Both the position numbers and the translations under genes were made by a program. A stretch of DNA of 56,831 nt from Moorena sp. SIO3I8. GTDB taxonomy: Bacteria > Cyanobacteriota > Cyanobacteriia > Cyanobacteriales > Coleofasciculaceae. Location: positions 1 through 56,831 of the forward strand of contig NZ_JAAHHW010000008.1 in assembly GCF_010692325.1 (NCBI RefSeq), given 5' to 3'. Positions 8,067 through 16,601 of the stretch are shown piece by piece. Below the pieces are notes generated by a model, which did not search any database, had not been told where the DNA came from, and saw only the letters and a list, made by a program, of their open reading frames with translations. The first letter of the stretch is position 1. Each line of letters opens with the position of its first letter.

Positions 8067-8355
8067 CCGATACTTTTTAGCTACCAAAATCTACTTTGCA
8101 GATTTTAGCCCACTAATGCAAGCTGCTCTCGCAGCCAGGGGGTATCTCCCAAGGCCAAGATAGGTTTTGTTCCGCTCAAGGCGCAATTATCTGTGTTTAA
8201 TAGAAAACGCAACCACTATCATGGTTTGCTTTGGTTTTCGGCTTCAATTCAAGGAACCAGAATGTTTTCAATGACACTAGATTCCTAATCAAATTCTAAC
8301 ATATTTTTGTAGATACTGCAAGATATTTGTAGAAAATCGTCAACAGTTGCTAGCC
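8067..8355 (-). repeat. 289-bp promoter-bearing repeat element, copy 1
   Basis: This is nearly identical to 10456-10744: I count seven mismatches in 289 bases, all in the right-hand ~90 bases, with the left 202 bases identical. Both copies have the same orientation relative to the operon. Read on the minus strand it begins with a good sigma-70-type promoter and then ~220 nt with several hairpins, including GCTGCGAGAGCAGC and AAAATCTGCAAAGTAGATTTT. There is no open frame of note. It separates rplK from rplA. The comparison at copy 2 shows it behaves as an inserted unit. Confidence 0.85.
8293..8321 (-). promoter_or_regulatory. Predicted promoter inside repeat copy 1
   Basis: On the minus strand TTGCAG (-35) and TAGAAT (-10) are separated by exactly 17 bp, with a TATGT extension before the -10. 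A transcript would start near 8285 and run through the structured part of the element toward rplA. In copy 2 the -10 is TAGACT, slightly weaker. Inferred from sequence only. Confidence 0.55.
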
Positions 8356-8392
8356 TTAATTCATCTTTCATCCTTGATTATCTTTCATCCTT

Positions 8393-8818
8393 CTAATCGG
8401 TTATGGCTACACCCATGTTTCTAGCTGTGCCTTCCACAATTTTCATTGCCGCTTCTATATCATTAGCATTGAGGTCAGGCATTTTAGTTTGGGCGATTTC
8501 TTGCAGCTGGGTGCGAGTAAGGCTTCCAACTCTAGTGCGGTTGGGTTGTGCTGAACCTTTCTCAATGCCAGCAGCTTTCTTAATCAGTACAGATGCTGGT
8601 GGAGTTTTGAGGATAAAGGTAAAGCTTCGATCCTCAAACACTGAAATTTCTACTGGTATCACCATACCAGCTTGATCAGCAGTTTTGGCATTGTACTCTT
8701 TACAGAATGCCATAATATTTACCCCGTGCTGACCGAGTGCTGGTCCGACGGGGGGAGCTGGGTTAGCTTTCCCAGCTGGGAGCGCTAACTTAATCAATGC
8801 AACAACTTTTTTAGCCAT
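8393..8818 (-). CDS. rplK: Ribosomal protein uL11
   Basis: [20 protein letters not shown] followed by [20 protein letters not shown] is the diagnostic L11 N-terminal domain. The C-terminal rRNA-binding domain has [20 protein letters not shown] and ends [12 protein letters not shown]. The length of 141 is standard. It forms the GTPase-associated centre with 23S rRNA and L10. It starts 10 bases after nusG, so the two are cotranscribed. Confidence 0.98.
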   Translation of the reverse strand: MAKKVVALIKLALPAGKANPAPPVGPALGQHGVNIMAFCKEYNAKTADQAGMVIPVEISVFEDRSFTFILKTPPASVLIKKAAGIEKGSAQPNRTRVGSLTRTQLQEIAQTKMPDLNANDIEAAMKIVEGTARNMGVAITD

Positions 8819-8828
8819 TATCTAAGGT

Positions 8829-9449
8829 CTAGCTTGTTTTTTCAATCTGATTGAACTCCAATTCTACTGGTGTATCCCGCCCAAAGATCGAGAGTAACGC
8901 TTTGAGTTTGCTCCTTTCGGGGCTAACTTCAATCACTTCCCCTTCAAATTCTTTAAACGGACCAGATAGCACCATGATTTTGTCCCCTACTGCCATATCT
9001 ACTTTGACAATCGGCTCTTGCTCTTCGGTTTGCTTGAAGATCCGCTCTACTTCACCATAGCTGAGGGGTACGGGTTTAACATGTCCCCTACCACGCCCGT
9101 AGCGGCGTTGTTGTTCTGCCCCAACAAAATTAATCACATTTGGTGTGTTTTTGACAACTTGCCAAGCTTCATCATCCATCACCATCTGGACTAACACATA
9201 GCCGGGGAAAACTTTTTCTTCGCCGTGTTGCCGAGAACCATCCTTACGGATTTTTACCGTAGGTGTTTGGGGAATCTGGACTTTCAAAATCCGGTCCGCT
9301 ACATCCATCGTTTGGATGCGCTGTTCCAAGTTCGTCTTAACCCGTTTTTCACAGCCAGAAGCAACCTGGACTGCGTACCAACGTGGACTTGCAGGTTTTG
9401 ATACCTGTTGATCGACATCTTGGGATTCGTCTGCAGCAAAACTCATCAA
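8829..9449 (-). CDS. nusG: Transcription termination/antitermination factor NusG
   Basis: The NGN domain begins at RWYAVQVASGCEKRVKTNLE and includes FPGYVLVQMVMDDEAWQVVK and NVINFVGAEQQ. The C-terminal KOW domain reads VGDKIMVLSGPFKEFEGEVI. The 206-residue length includes a ~25-residue acidic N-terminal extension common in cyanobacteria. NusG binds RNA polymerase and couples it to Rho, ribosomes or antitermination complexes. Its ATG overlaps the secE stop (ATGA at 9446-9449), a translationally coupled pair. Confidence 0.97.
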   Translation of the reverse strand: MMSFAADESQDVDQQVSKPASPRWYAVQVASGCEKRVKTNLEQRIQTMDVADRILKVQIPQTPTVKIRKDGSRQHGEEKVFPGYVLVQMVMDDEAWQVVKNTPNVINFVGAEQQRRYGRGRGHVKPVPLSYGEVERIFKQTEEQEPIVKVDMAVGDKIMVLSGPFKEFEGEVIEVSPERSKLKALLSIFGRDTPVELEFNQIEKTS

Positions 9450-9673
9450 AATACTTGTCCTGATGCCCAGGAAAATAAACCATCTACCAAGTAAATTATG
9501 GTGGCAGACAGAATGACCATCAACAATACCGCTGCTGATTCGCTAATTAACTGTTGCCGAGAAGGCCAAACGACTTTAGCGAGTTCTTCTTTAGTTTCGT
9601 TGAAGAACTTACCTAGGTTAAACCCAGATTCAGTTTCTTTAGTCTCTGGTTCAGCTTTTGTTTTCTTTGCCAC
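9446..9673 (-). CDS. secE: Preprotein translocase subunit SecE
   Basis: A 75-residue single-span protein. After a charged N-terminus it has FFNETKEELAKVVWPSRQQL, the conserved amphipathic SecE motif, then a transmembrane helix (AAVLLMVILSATIIYLVDGL). It completes the SecYEG channel in the plasma and probably thylakoid membranes. Its place before nusG is conserved across bacteria. The upstream region is occupied by an IS200/IS605-type remnant beginning only ~26 bases from the ATG, which may alter its expression. Confidence 0.95.
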   Translation of the reverse strand: MAKKTKAEPETKETESGFNLGKFFNETKEELAKVVWPSRQQLISESAAVLLMVILSATIIYLVDGLFSWASGQVF

Positions 9674-9699
9674 AACTTCTCCTTTCCCCCATCAACGCA

Positions 9700-10087
9700 T
9701 TGACACTCCCCGTCCTAGAAGAACGGGGATTCTTCGCTCAACGACTCGACTTGCTTAACCAGACCGGAGTCAGGAAGAGTAGAGGCCAAGTCTCCCAAAG
9801 CGTTTGGATCTAAGATATAGGTTCCGGTGTGCCCCACCGTACCTTTACTTTTTTTAGAGATAGATACTTTTTTCTATCTAAATTTTTCATAGACGTTAAA
9901 GTCGTTAGACCAAATTACGCAATATGTATCTTTTACATATTTTTTACGTTGTCTATTTATTTTCTAGATAATATCTATCCTTAATTCATGGGTGTATGTT
10001 TATCTATTAATACTACCACACTTAGTACAGAACCGCCTAAATAGCCGTCCTTCTAGGACGGGGCTTGAAACCCAAAATTTTTGGTCA
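9700..10087. mobile_element. IS200/IS605-type non-autonomous derivative, copy 1
   Basis: The left end TTGACACTCCCCGTCC, with a CCCCGT/ACGGGG hairpin followed by ATTCTTC, and the right end GGACGGGGCTTGAAACCC...TTTTTGGTCA with a CCGTCC/GGACGG hairpin are the subterminal palindromes of IS200/IS605 elements. The ~388 bp between carry no tnpA or tnpB frame. Internal GTGTGCCCCACCGTACC recurs in the second copy (11301-11769), perhaps a remnant of the structured RNA that overlaps tnpB 3' ends. It lies between trnW and secE. Confidence 0.75.
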
Positions 10088-10127
10088 ATCCAGCCAGGGA
10101 TTAGATGACACAAGTCGGCTTTACTGG

Positions 10128-10173
10128 AGGTGCTACCTGTGGCCAATGTAATTCGCCAAGTAAGAGCGCACCT
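10128..10173. repeat. GGTGCG/CGCACC inverted-repeat element
   Basis: AGGTGCTACCTGTGGCCAAT followed by AATTCGCC and GCGCACCT forms a ~46-bp imperfect palindrome. Relatives lie at 19797-19846, 46164-46210 and 56310-56355. Short, non-coding and dispersed. Confidence 0.65.
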
Positions 10174-10357
10174 ATGTCAATTTCCTGTTCCTTGCATCGG
10201 GGATAGTCTAGCTGGTAGGGCCCCCGCCACTACAATCCACTAGTCCTGATAGTTGAGTCAAACTATCCTACTCAGCCCCCTCAACTTACGGACTCCCACT
10301 GGATTTGCTCAGGTAAACCCTGGCATCCAACACTTTTGTATTCTACCAATTTTGAGC

Positions 10358-10429
10358 GCGCCCTGGAGGACTCGAACCCCCGACATCAGGTTTTGGAGAC
10401 CTGCGTTCTACCAACTGAACTAAGGACGC
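10358..10429 (-). tRNA. trnW: tRNA-Trp (CCA)
   Basis: The 72-nt sequence on the minus strand folds as a cloverleaf: acceptor GCGTCCT/AGGGCGC (one G-U pair), D arm with AGTTCAGTTGGTAGAAC, anticodon stem CAGGT/ACCTG with loop CTCCAAA (anticodon CCA, Trp), and T arm GGGGGTTCGAGTCCTCC. No CCA is encoded. Its position between rplS and secE is the normal cyanobacterial arrangement. An identical copy lies at 56383-56454. Confidence 0.95.
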
Positions 10430-10455
10430 AGATGGACTAGAGAAGTAGAGGTTAA

Positions 10456-10744
10456 CCGATACTTTTTAGCTACCAAAATCTACTTTGCAGATTTTAGCCC
10501 ACTAATGCAAGCTGCTCTCGCAGCCAGGGGGTATCTCCCAAGGCCAAGATAGGTTTTGTTCCGCTCAAGGCGCAATTATCTGTGTTTAATAGAAAACGCA
10601 ACCACTATCATGGTTTGCTTTGGTTTTCGGCTTCAATTCAAGGAACCAGAATGTTTTCTTTGACACTAGATTCATAATCAAAGTCTAACATATTTTTGTA
10701 GATACTGCAAGATATTTGGATAAAATCGTCAACAGTGGCTAGCC
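10456..10744 (-). repeat. 289-bp promoter-bearing repeat element, copy 2, with visible insertion site
   Basis: This is the second copy of the element at 8067-8355, here between rplS and trnW. The duplicated rplS-trnW segment at the right end lacks it: there GAGGTTAA joins directly to CCTCTCGC (around 56471-56487), whereas here 287 extra bases lie between the same two sequences. CC flanks both sides, in both copies. The element therefore behaves as a discrete insertion (or was precisely lost from the other locus). No terminal inverted repeat or transposase is evident. Confidence 0.85.
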
Positions 10745-10810
10745 TCTCGCTTTTCTAAGTTTACCCTAATTTTGCCATTTACACCAACCTGATGCTAAAC
10801 CAAAAAAAGG

Positions 10811-11173
10811 CTATAAACTACGGTCAAAGCGTTGTTTGATGCGAGTAGCTTTACCAACGCGATCGCGTAAGTAGTATAGCTTGGCTCGACGCACCTTGCC
10901 TCGACGGATTACTTTTATATTAGCAATTTTTGGAGAATGGAGTAGAAAAACCCGTTCCACACCAATCCCTTGGAAAATCCGGCGTACTGTAATCGTTTCA
11001 TTTATGCCACCATTGCGCATGGCAATCACAGTGCCTTCATAGGGTTGAATCCGTTCCTTATTACCTTCTTTAATCCGTACCCCCACCCGCACGGTGTCAC
11101 CGACATAGATGGTAGGGACGTTTTCCTTAAGTTGTTCCGCTTCAATGGAACGAATGATTTCTTGAGCATTCAT
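10811..11173 (-). CDS. rplS: Ribosomal protein bL19
   Basis: The 120-residue protein has the L19 hallmarks [60 protein letters not shown] and the C-terminal [20 protein letters not shown]19 sits at the 30S-50S interface. It is the first gene of the minus-strand run rplS-trnW-secE-nusG. A second, partial rplS at the right window edge differs by two conservative Ile/Val changes in the shared part, so both copies appear to be maintained as functional. Confidence 0.97.
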   Translation of the reverse strand: MNAQEIIRSIEAEQLKENVPTIYVGDTVRVGVRIKEGNKERIQPYEGTVIAMRNGGINETITVRRIFQGIGVERVFLLHSPKIANIKVIRRGKVRRAKLYYLRDRVGKATRIKQRFDRSL

Positions 11174-11201
11174 GGTTTTTGCCTAAAAGCACCAGTTTCT
11201 G

Positions 11202-11230
11202 ATTATATCCCAAAGAAAGACTTGAAGTCT
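11202..11230 (-). promoter_or_regulatory. Possible rplS promoter
   Basis: On the minus strand a consensus -10 TATAAT (11202-11207) lies ~30 bp before the rplS ATG. TAGACT is found 18 bp upstream as a poor -35. An inverted repeat GACTTCAAGTC overlaps the spacer. This is suggestive only. Confidence 0.45.
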
Positions 11231-11300
11231 ATAATTTTTTGGGAAAAGGTAGGATTTCAGCACCACTACCTGTGTCTATTTCGTGTAAATAGCTGATCTG

Positions 11301-11769
11301 TTGACACTCCCCGCCCGCTTATGGACGGGGATTCTTAGTTCCTCGACATGCCTTGTCTTGATGCAGTCGCTCATGGGGGAAACCCCCAAGACCGCGCTGC
11401 ATCGCTAAAATTAGCTATCCGTCAAAGGCAATACTTAAGCCGAATACCCGTTTAAAAACCAAGTATTTAGCCTAATTTAACTAACCGAGCGTGGGCTTAT
11501 CTCCCTAAGCGTTGAGTTTCCTCAGTTCCCGTGTGCCCCACGGTACTTTAGTATTCAATGTGCAAGCTTTACTGGTTTTCGGTATCTGGCACGGATCCAT
11601 ACGTTTTTAATGAGGTTTTTCGCGCCTCAGGTGCTAACATCGCAAAACGCTCGTGAAGTTATGACAGTACCGACGAATCCTGTCTGTGCTAGGCTACTAT
11701 GCATATTCTAACAGATTTTTTAAAAGCCGTCTGCCGAAGGACGGGGCTTGAAACCCAACTTTTTGGTCA
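11301..11769. mobile_element. IS200/IS605-type non-autonomous derivative, copy 2
   Basis: The left end TTGACACTCCCCGCCCG, with a stem-forming CGGGGATTCTTAG, and the right end GGACGGGGCTTGAAACCC...TTTTTGGTCA match the first derivative. The ~469 bp interior has no transposase or tnpB frame but keeps GTGTGCCCCACGGTAC. It also carries a dispersed palindrome, GATGCAGTCGCTCATGGGGG...CGCTGCATCGC (11360-11405), that recurs at 19744-19790. It lies between rplS and the metalloprotease gene. Confidence 0.75.
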
Positions 11770-11775
11770 CTTGAT

Positions 11776-12930
11776 CTACTCTCTGTTGCTTGCTTTTTTC
11801 CCTTGAGTAATCAAACGTGCACCTATAATACCAAGGGCTAGTAAACCTAATGTAGCAGTAGGTTCATCAACACTAGCCTCAGAGGAAACGCTAGCCTCAG
11901 AGAACACTGGATACAGGAACTGGCGACCAGCGTAGTCATCGTTAACCAATGGGGTGAGGTTGGTGACTGGGTTGCCTGGAGCTATACCTAGTCCCCGGGA
12001 TTCCATCAGAATATCTACGCCTGGGGTGTCAACACCAGGATCCTGATCTGGAACTGTAAACAATGAAAATGGTGAAGCAGCTGGATTGAGGGGATCGATT
12101 AGTTGGGCGATCGGGTTGCTCAATGTAGCTAGAGCTGTGGCGCTAGTACTGCCATCATAGTTGTCGTCGATAAATCTATTAGGACTGATGTCTCCCTCGA
12201 TATCCCCTAATCCAATGGCATGACCGATCTCGTGGGTCAACAATCGCCTAAAAAAGTCGAGGGTATATACTGTTCCGGCATTATTGTTGAAGGTGATATC
12301 TGCTCCGATAATGGCGCTTGAGCCTGCGTAATTTTCCGTTCCGGAGGTGAGAGTTACAGTATCGTTGATGTAATAAAAAAACGCTTCACCTTGGGGTGAG
12401 GTATGTCCAGGATTCCAGAACGTTGCATCTGTCGAGGCCAACAGGTCAATCTCGGCACCATATCGGTTAACGCCTCCTCTACCGGTACCTACTACTGGTG
12501 TCTCTAAATCTGCTACAAATGACAAATCGGTACCTAAGCCAGAAACCGGGTCAACTACAGTCCAGGCGTTGAACGCAGCCTCAATGGCATTTTGAAACTC
12601 GTTGACACTAGGAAGAATATCCCAGGTGAATAAATCTCGGTAAGCTTGATAGGAACCGCCCTGTAGTGAGTATCGCAATCCGCCGTCCAGGGAACGCTCT
12701 TTTCCATGGATAGTCCTTGGAGCTGCATCCCATCGGGAGCCACCTCCGAGTGTGCTACCAGACCGGTTAAAAATTACAAAAGCGTCAGAGGGTGCTGGGT
12801 TAGCAACTTCAATCGCGGCGAAACTCAAAACAGACCCTAGGATGGCTAGTGATAGGTTTTTTGTCAGTTTGAGTAAATTAATAGGTTGTTTGTTTTTAAA
12901 GTTTGCTTTCATAAGATTGTTTGTTTTCAC
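11776..12930 (-). CDS. Secreted zinc metalloprotease-like protein with PEP-CTERM-type sorting tail
   Basis: After a basic N-terminus there is a signal peptide (LSLAILGSVLSFAAIEVA). The central domain contains HEIGHAIGLGD (about residues 231-241), a metzincin HExxHxxGxxD zinc site, and ILMESRG, a Met-turn candidate. The C-terminus reads DEPTATLGLLALGIIGARLI followed by a basic tail, the EP-hydrophobic-basic arrangement of PEP-CTERM/exosortase substrates (here EPT rather than the canonical PEP). SEASV is repeated just before it (about residues 353-361). Likely exported and sorted at the envelope. Substrate unknown. Confidence 0.8.
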   Translation of the reverse strand: MKTNNLMKANFKNKQPINLLKLTKNLSLAILGSVLSFAAIEVANPAPSDAFVIFNRSGSTLGGGSRWDAAPRTIHGKERSLDGGLRYSLQGGSYQAYRDLFTWDILPSVNEFQNAIEAAFNAWTVVDPVSGLGTDLSFVADLETPVVGTGRGGVNRYGAEIDLLASTDATFWNPGHTSPQGEAFFYYINDTVTLTSGTENYAGSSAIIGADITFNNNAGTVYTLDFFRRLLTHEIGHAIGLGDIEGDISPNRFIDDNYDGSTSATALATLSNPIAQLIDPLNPAASPFSLFTVPDQDPGVDTPGVDILMESRGLGIAPGNPVTNLTPLVNDDYAGRQFLYPVFSEASVSSEASVDEPTATLGLLALGIIGARLITQGKKASNRE

Positions 12931-13100
12931 ACATTAAAATTTAGTTGCAGGTTAGTTTATTCAACAAATAACCTAGTTTAAATAAACTTTACTTAAATTA
13001 TTGAGGCAATTGAATTAAATTACCTCAATAAAAATACTGAAACTATAAAAATAAATATAGAAAAAATTATTACCAAATCTTAAGCGTTCGGGAATTGGTA

Positions 13101-13279
13101 TATAGCGTTGATCATAGCTATGAGGTACACATTATTTTTTCCCACTTCCGACTTACCACTTCCGACTTCCCATATCCGCTGCTCCCTGCTCCGAACGCGC
13201 CCCGCGTGGCCCACGGCCTCAGTCCCTGCTCCCTAAAACCCAGAGATTTGTACCTCATGGGTATAAGACTTGCTATAGC
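13101..13279. repeat. Foldback element with TATAGC ends and tandem-repeat filling
   Basis: The left arm TATAGCGTTGATCATAGC followed by TATGAGGTACAC is complemented by the right arm TTGTACCTCATGGG...TTGCTATAGC. The interior holds CTTCCGACTTACCA-type tandem repeats and a GAACGCGCCCCGCGTGGCCC repeat. Similar arms occur at 16941-17109, 26228-26362, 44202-44311, 46019-46378 and 47903-48036. Confidence 0.6.
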
Positions 13280-13479
13280 ACTACCCATTAAGATGTTTGA
13301 CATTCCTAAACTCAGCAAACTTAGTCATAGCTTACTTCTGACTTCTAACTTCGAACCTTGCGGACTTGCGCGTAGCGCTATATGAGTAACCGCAAAGACC
13401 CAAAGAACGCGAAGACTAAAAAACTTAGTCTTCTTGAGAGATTAATTCACAATTAATTCACAATTAAATAAAATTAGCG

Positions 13480-13530
13480 TTCGCGTAGCGTGGCCGTTCG
13501 CGTAGCGTGGCCAAAAGGCCAAAAGGCCAT
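13480..13530. repeat. GTTCGCGTAGCGTGGCC dispersed repeats
   Basis: GCGTTCGCGTAGCGTGGCC occurs twice in tandem followed by AAAAGGCC repeats, immediately downstream of the GT39 gene stop. The same motif in either orientation occurs at about 14450-14560, 14727-14750, 22450-22510, 52715-52820 and 55725-55860. It is one of the commonest repeats in this window. Confidence 0.75.
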
Positions 13531-13534
13531 CGCT

Positions 13535-16447
13535 TTAAAGTTCTAATCCCTGAATAACACTCCAAGCTTTGAACACATTACCTTGCATCAAGGCAGCTAT
13601 ACCAGATAGAGCTTGTAGTTCGGGAATAGTCGGGTTGATTTTAAGGGCAGGTTTTAGGGCATTTTCTCCATTTTTTCCATCCCAATCATAGAGATAGACG
13701 AAGGCAAGATAAGCGTGAGCATAGGGATTTTGGGGGTCAAGTTGGGTGACTCGCTTTAATGCTGCGATCGCACCTTCTACATCTTGCTGCAATACCCTAC
13801 TCAAGGCCAGAGCATAGGCCAAGTCTAGGTTATTCGGTTCCAATTCCAGCCGATAGCTTAAGGCTAAATCTGCTTGCTCTAAGTAGTCCTGAATCGGATC
13901 GTACTGGTTAATGCGGGCAGTTTCTTCAAAAACCGGTTCTAGGCCATTGAGTCCTTTAGGTAAATTAGTGGACAATATCCGCATTTGGGTGATTAAATCT
14001 AGTTCTGGTGCAGCTATGGGGGTAGCTGCTGGATCGATGGTCAAGGTAACCGTTGGTACTTGTATCGGATAGGTTTCGCGAGTTTGTCGATTGAGGTAAG
14101 TTGCTTTTAAGGTGTAGCTTCCAGCTGGGATATCTGCTGGGGGAAACATCGCCATCCGTTCAATGACTTCAAATTCGGCATTGGCAGGTGGTAATTGGGA
14201 AGAGTGTAGTTCTCCCATGGCAATACCATGGTCGTGTAACCATCCGTGGGTGGAAGGTTGCAGGTTAGTATCGGTTGAAGGTTGAAGGTTAGTATCGGTT
14301 GAAGGTTGAAGGTTAGTTTCGGTTGAAGGTTGAAGGTTAGTTTCGGTTGAAGGTTGAAGGTTAGTTTCGGTTGAAGGTTGAAGGTTAGTTTCGGTTGAAG
14401 GTTGTAGGTTAGTTTCGGTTGAAGGTTGAAGGTTAGTTTCGGTTGAACCTTGGCCAAAAGGCCACGCTTTCGGCAAAGCCGACGCTGCGCGAACGCGAAC
14501 AACCTTCAACTTGTTAACCTTCAACTTACCAACCTTGGCCAAAAGGCCACGCTTCGCGAACAACTCTACCGGTTGCCAGGTTAGGATAACGATGCCAGAT
14601 TGTAATTGCTCCCAAGAACCAGTCCACTGATAAGTTACTGGTATAGGTACTCCAGCAGGAGATGTTTCTGGTACGGTGACTTGGTCTAATTTAACTCTGG
14701 GGCTTGAGCTGAGAGTATTGCTGTTCGCGTAGCGTGGCCTTTTGGCCAGGGAAGCATTGCCATTGAAACTAGTGGGTTTTATGGATGATTGGTCACCCAC
14801 AGGCTTTATCGATAATGGTTTTACGGCTATTGGTGGCTGCCGCTTGTGATACAGTTTCAGTTGGCTAGCATCGGGTAACTCCCAAGTCTGGTGTAGCTCA
14901 AATTCTGTCCCTTGCTCAACTGCCTGAACAATAGCTGCTTGGGATTCTGGGATTGACCCTTGGGCACCAGTTTTAGTGAGGAACCAAGAAAGCGATCGCA
15001 TATCCTGTTTCACTTGTTTGGCTTGGGTTCCCACTTGACGCCCGTATACTTGGAAATTGGCTAATGCACCATAGTAATTGAAGTTATGTTGGTTAATGTC
15101 TGGGGTTGACGGTAATACTCCTAAGTTAGAGCGCAAGTAAGGTTGAGTCTTGATGATTTCCGCAATTACCTTCGGATGAGGCCATGGCTGTCCTAAGTAG
15201 GGAAAATGTTGTACACGGGGACTAAGTAATTGAGTCAATCCTCTACCTCCTAATGGAAATAGATTCAACATCATCAGTACAGTTGCTAGCCCTACCGTGC
15301 TCCAACGCATGGGTTTACCCCAACGATTAGTCCAGCAGGTTAAGCCATAAGCCAGAAACAGTGATAGCACTGGAACTAATGGCAAGATATAGCGAGCATC
15401 TTTATTAATATTCAATGAACACAATAGATAACCACCCACTATGAAGACTCCTAGCCAGGTTAGTGACCAGATGGGGGGATGGGGGGATGGCAGATTGTTC
15501 GATTTTGCGATCGCGGATTGCTTGAGCCCATACTTGAGCCCATAAATTAATAGTCCTACTATCGGTATTAACAACAGCGGCCAAGAGATCAGGTAAGGTA
15601 AGATTTTCCAGTAGTAAACCCAAGCATCAAGGGTATTGAGGGCTGGGTCTCCTTCTGCGATCGCGGAATCAATGGTTGCTCGCTTGCCAGAGGTCAATAT
15701 CAACAACCAATTAATCCGGTACCATGGACCAAATAGCAAAACTGATACCAGCAAACCGCTGATTAACTGAGCTAACCTTTGCCATTGCCTCTGCCACAAA
15801 ACCCTCACCCCAGCCCAAGCGATTGGCACGAATAGAAAAAATAAGGCAGTTTGCTTAACTAGCAAGGCTAATCCTAAACAAACCCCAAACCCCAACCCCC
15901 ACAACCATCCTTGTCTTACTGTGGTTCGGGATAAGGGTGTCTTTGCCCTCCCCAAACTCCACCACACTGTCAGAGACCAAAAACACAAACTGACTACTGT
16001 GGTTAATGGATAATCCAGCAAAAATTCTAAACGGTAGCGATATAGTCCTGGTAACAACATGACTAAACCAGCAGCCCATAACCCTACCTGGCGGTTAAAT
16101 AACACTAGCCCTAATCCATAAACTGAAGCAATTAACACTCCACTACATAAAACTAGCGCTATCGTAGCTAGTTCTGCTCCTGTTCCAAACAGCTGCTGAA
16201 CCATTGCGGCAATAATATAAGTCAATGGCGGGACTTTTGAGGAAATTGCCCAAAAACTGCTCCACCACTCTCCAGAGAACCACTCAGGATGCTGCAACGC
16301 CTGCCAGTAATTCAAGGAACCAGTCAAATAATCCGCCTGGTCCCAAGCTGGGACAGAGTGATCTAGGGCAAACCAAATGCGATCGCAAAATCCACTCCCT
16401 AGCCAAATTAGTCCTAAAATTACTGGATCTCTAAAGCGTCTTTTCAT
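13535..16447 (-). CDS. GT39-type membrane glycosyltransferase with C-terminal TPR region and in-frame repeats
   Basis: The N-terminal ~460 residues are a multispan GT-C fold (WFALDHSVPAWDQADYLTGS carries the early Asp motif; many hydrophobic helices; LNINKDARYILPLVPVLSLF). They resemble ArnT/PMT-type transferases that use polyprenyl-phosphate sugars. The C-terminal ~150 residues contain TPR-like units (LDLAYALALSRVLQQDVEGA, DPQNPYAHAYLAFVYLYDWD). Between them, about residues 630-735, lies low-complexity sequence read from DNA repeats: eight NLQPSTET-type octapeptides and a segment translated from the GGCCAAAAGGCCACGC repeat. The frame stays open through it, so the insertion is tolerated. Substrate unknown. 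Confidence 0.8.
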   Translation of the reverse strand: MKRRFRDPVILGLIWLGSGFCDRIWFALDHSVPAWDQADYLTGSLNYWQALQHPEWFSGEWWSSFWAISSKVPPLTYIIAAMVQQLFGTGAELATIALVLCSGVLIASVYGLGLVLFNRQVGLWAAGLVMLLPGLYRYRLEFLLDYPLTTVVSLCFWSLTVWWSLGRAKTPLSRTTVRQGWLWGLGFGVCLGLALLVKQTALFFLFVPIAWAGVRVLWQRQWQRLAQLISGLLVSVLLFGPWYRINWLLILTSGKRATIDSAIAEGDPALNTLDAWVYYWKILPYLISWPLLLIPIVGLLIYGLKYGLKQSAIAKSNNLPSPHPPIWSLTWLGVFIVGGYLLCSLNINKDARYILPLVPVLSLFLAYGLTCWTNRWGKPMRWSTVGLATVLMMLNLFPLGGRGLTQLLSPRVQHFPYLGQPWPHPKVIAEIIKTQPYLRSNLGVLPSTPDINQHNFNYYGALANFQVYGRQVGTQAKQVKQDMRSLSWFLTKTGAQGSIPESQAAIVQAVEQGTEFELHQTWELPDASQLKLYHKRQPPIAVKPLSIKPVGDQSSIKPTSFNGNASLAKRPRYANSNTLSSSPRVKLDQVTVPETSPAGVPIPVTYQWTGSWEQLQSGIVILTWQPVELFAKRGLLAKVGKLKVNKLKVVRVRAASALPKAWPFGQGSTETNLQPSTETNLQPSTETNLQPSTETNLQPSTETNLQPSTETNLQPSTDTNLQPSTDTNLQPSTHGWLHDHGIAMGELHSSQLPPANAEFEVIERMAMFPPADIPAGSYTLKATYLNRQTRETYPIQVPTVTLTIDPAATPIAAPELDLITQMRILSTNLPKGLNGLEPVFEETARINQYDPIQDYLEQADLALSYRLELEPNNLDLAYALALSRVLQQDVEGAIAALKRVTQLDPQNPYAHAYLAFVYLYDWDGKNGENALKPALKINPTIPELQALSGIAALMQGNVFKAWSVIQGLEL
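14248..14560. repeat. In-gene 24-bp tandem array plus dispersed repeats
   Basis: The 24-bp unit GGTTGAAGGTTGAAGGTTAG+TTTC is repeated about eight times (14252-14445), and its length, a multiple of three, preserves the reading frame. It is followed by GGCCAAAAGGCCACGC, CGGCAAAGCCGACGCTGCGC and a second GGCCAAAAGGCCACGC. The related intergenic arrays use 7-bp units. Confidence 0.85.
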
Positions 16448-16511
16448 AGTGGTGAGTGCTAGGTGCTCAGATCAATTAGCTACAACAATCTTACCTGTAG
16501 TGATTGAGTAA

Positions 16512-16601
16512 ATTGATATTGAACGGGTAATCTTGAGAAAGGGTTTATTTCAACAAAACCCAGATGTTCATACCTATGTAGAGGAGGAAGAAGATGACTA
16601 A
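16512..16601 (+). pseudogene. 3' remnant of a gene overlapping the XRE regulator
   Basis: A stop-free frame of 29 codons (IDIERVILRKGLFQQNPDVH then TYVEEEEDD) ends in a TAA at 16599-16601 that overlaps the ATG of the XRE gene (ATGACTAA). It is closed upstream by TAA 16509 and has no start. The overlap and position suggest the C-terminus of the partner of a toxin-antitoxin pair, now lost. The family is not recognisable. Confidence 0.35.

Noticed and set aside
9760..9850. Possible small gene near secE
   Set aside because: The sequence belongs to the interior of the IS200/IS605-type derivative and has no supported start.
10196..10260. tRNA-like stretch (GATAGTCTAGCTGGTAGGGC)
   Set aside because: A D-arm-like piece is present, but no anticodon arm, T arm with GGTTCGA or matching acceptor could be built on either strand.
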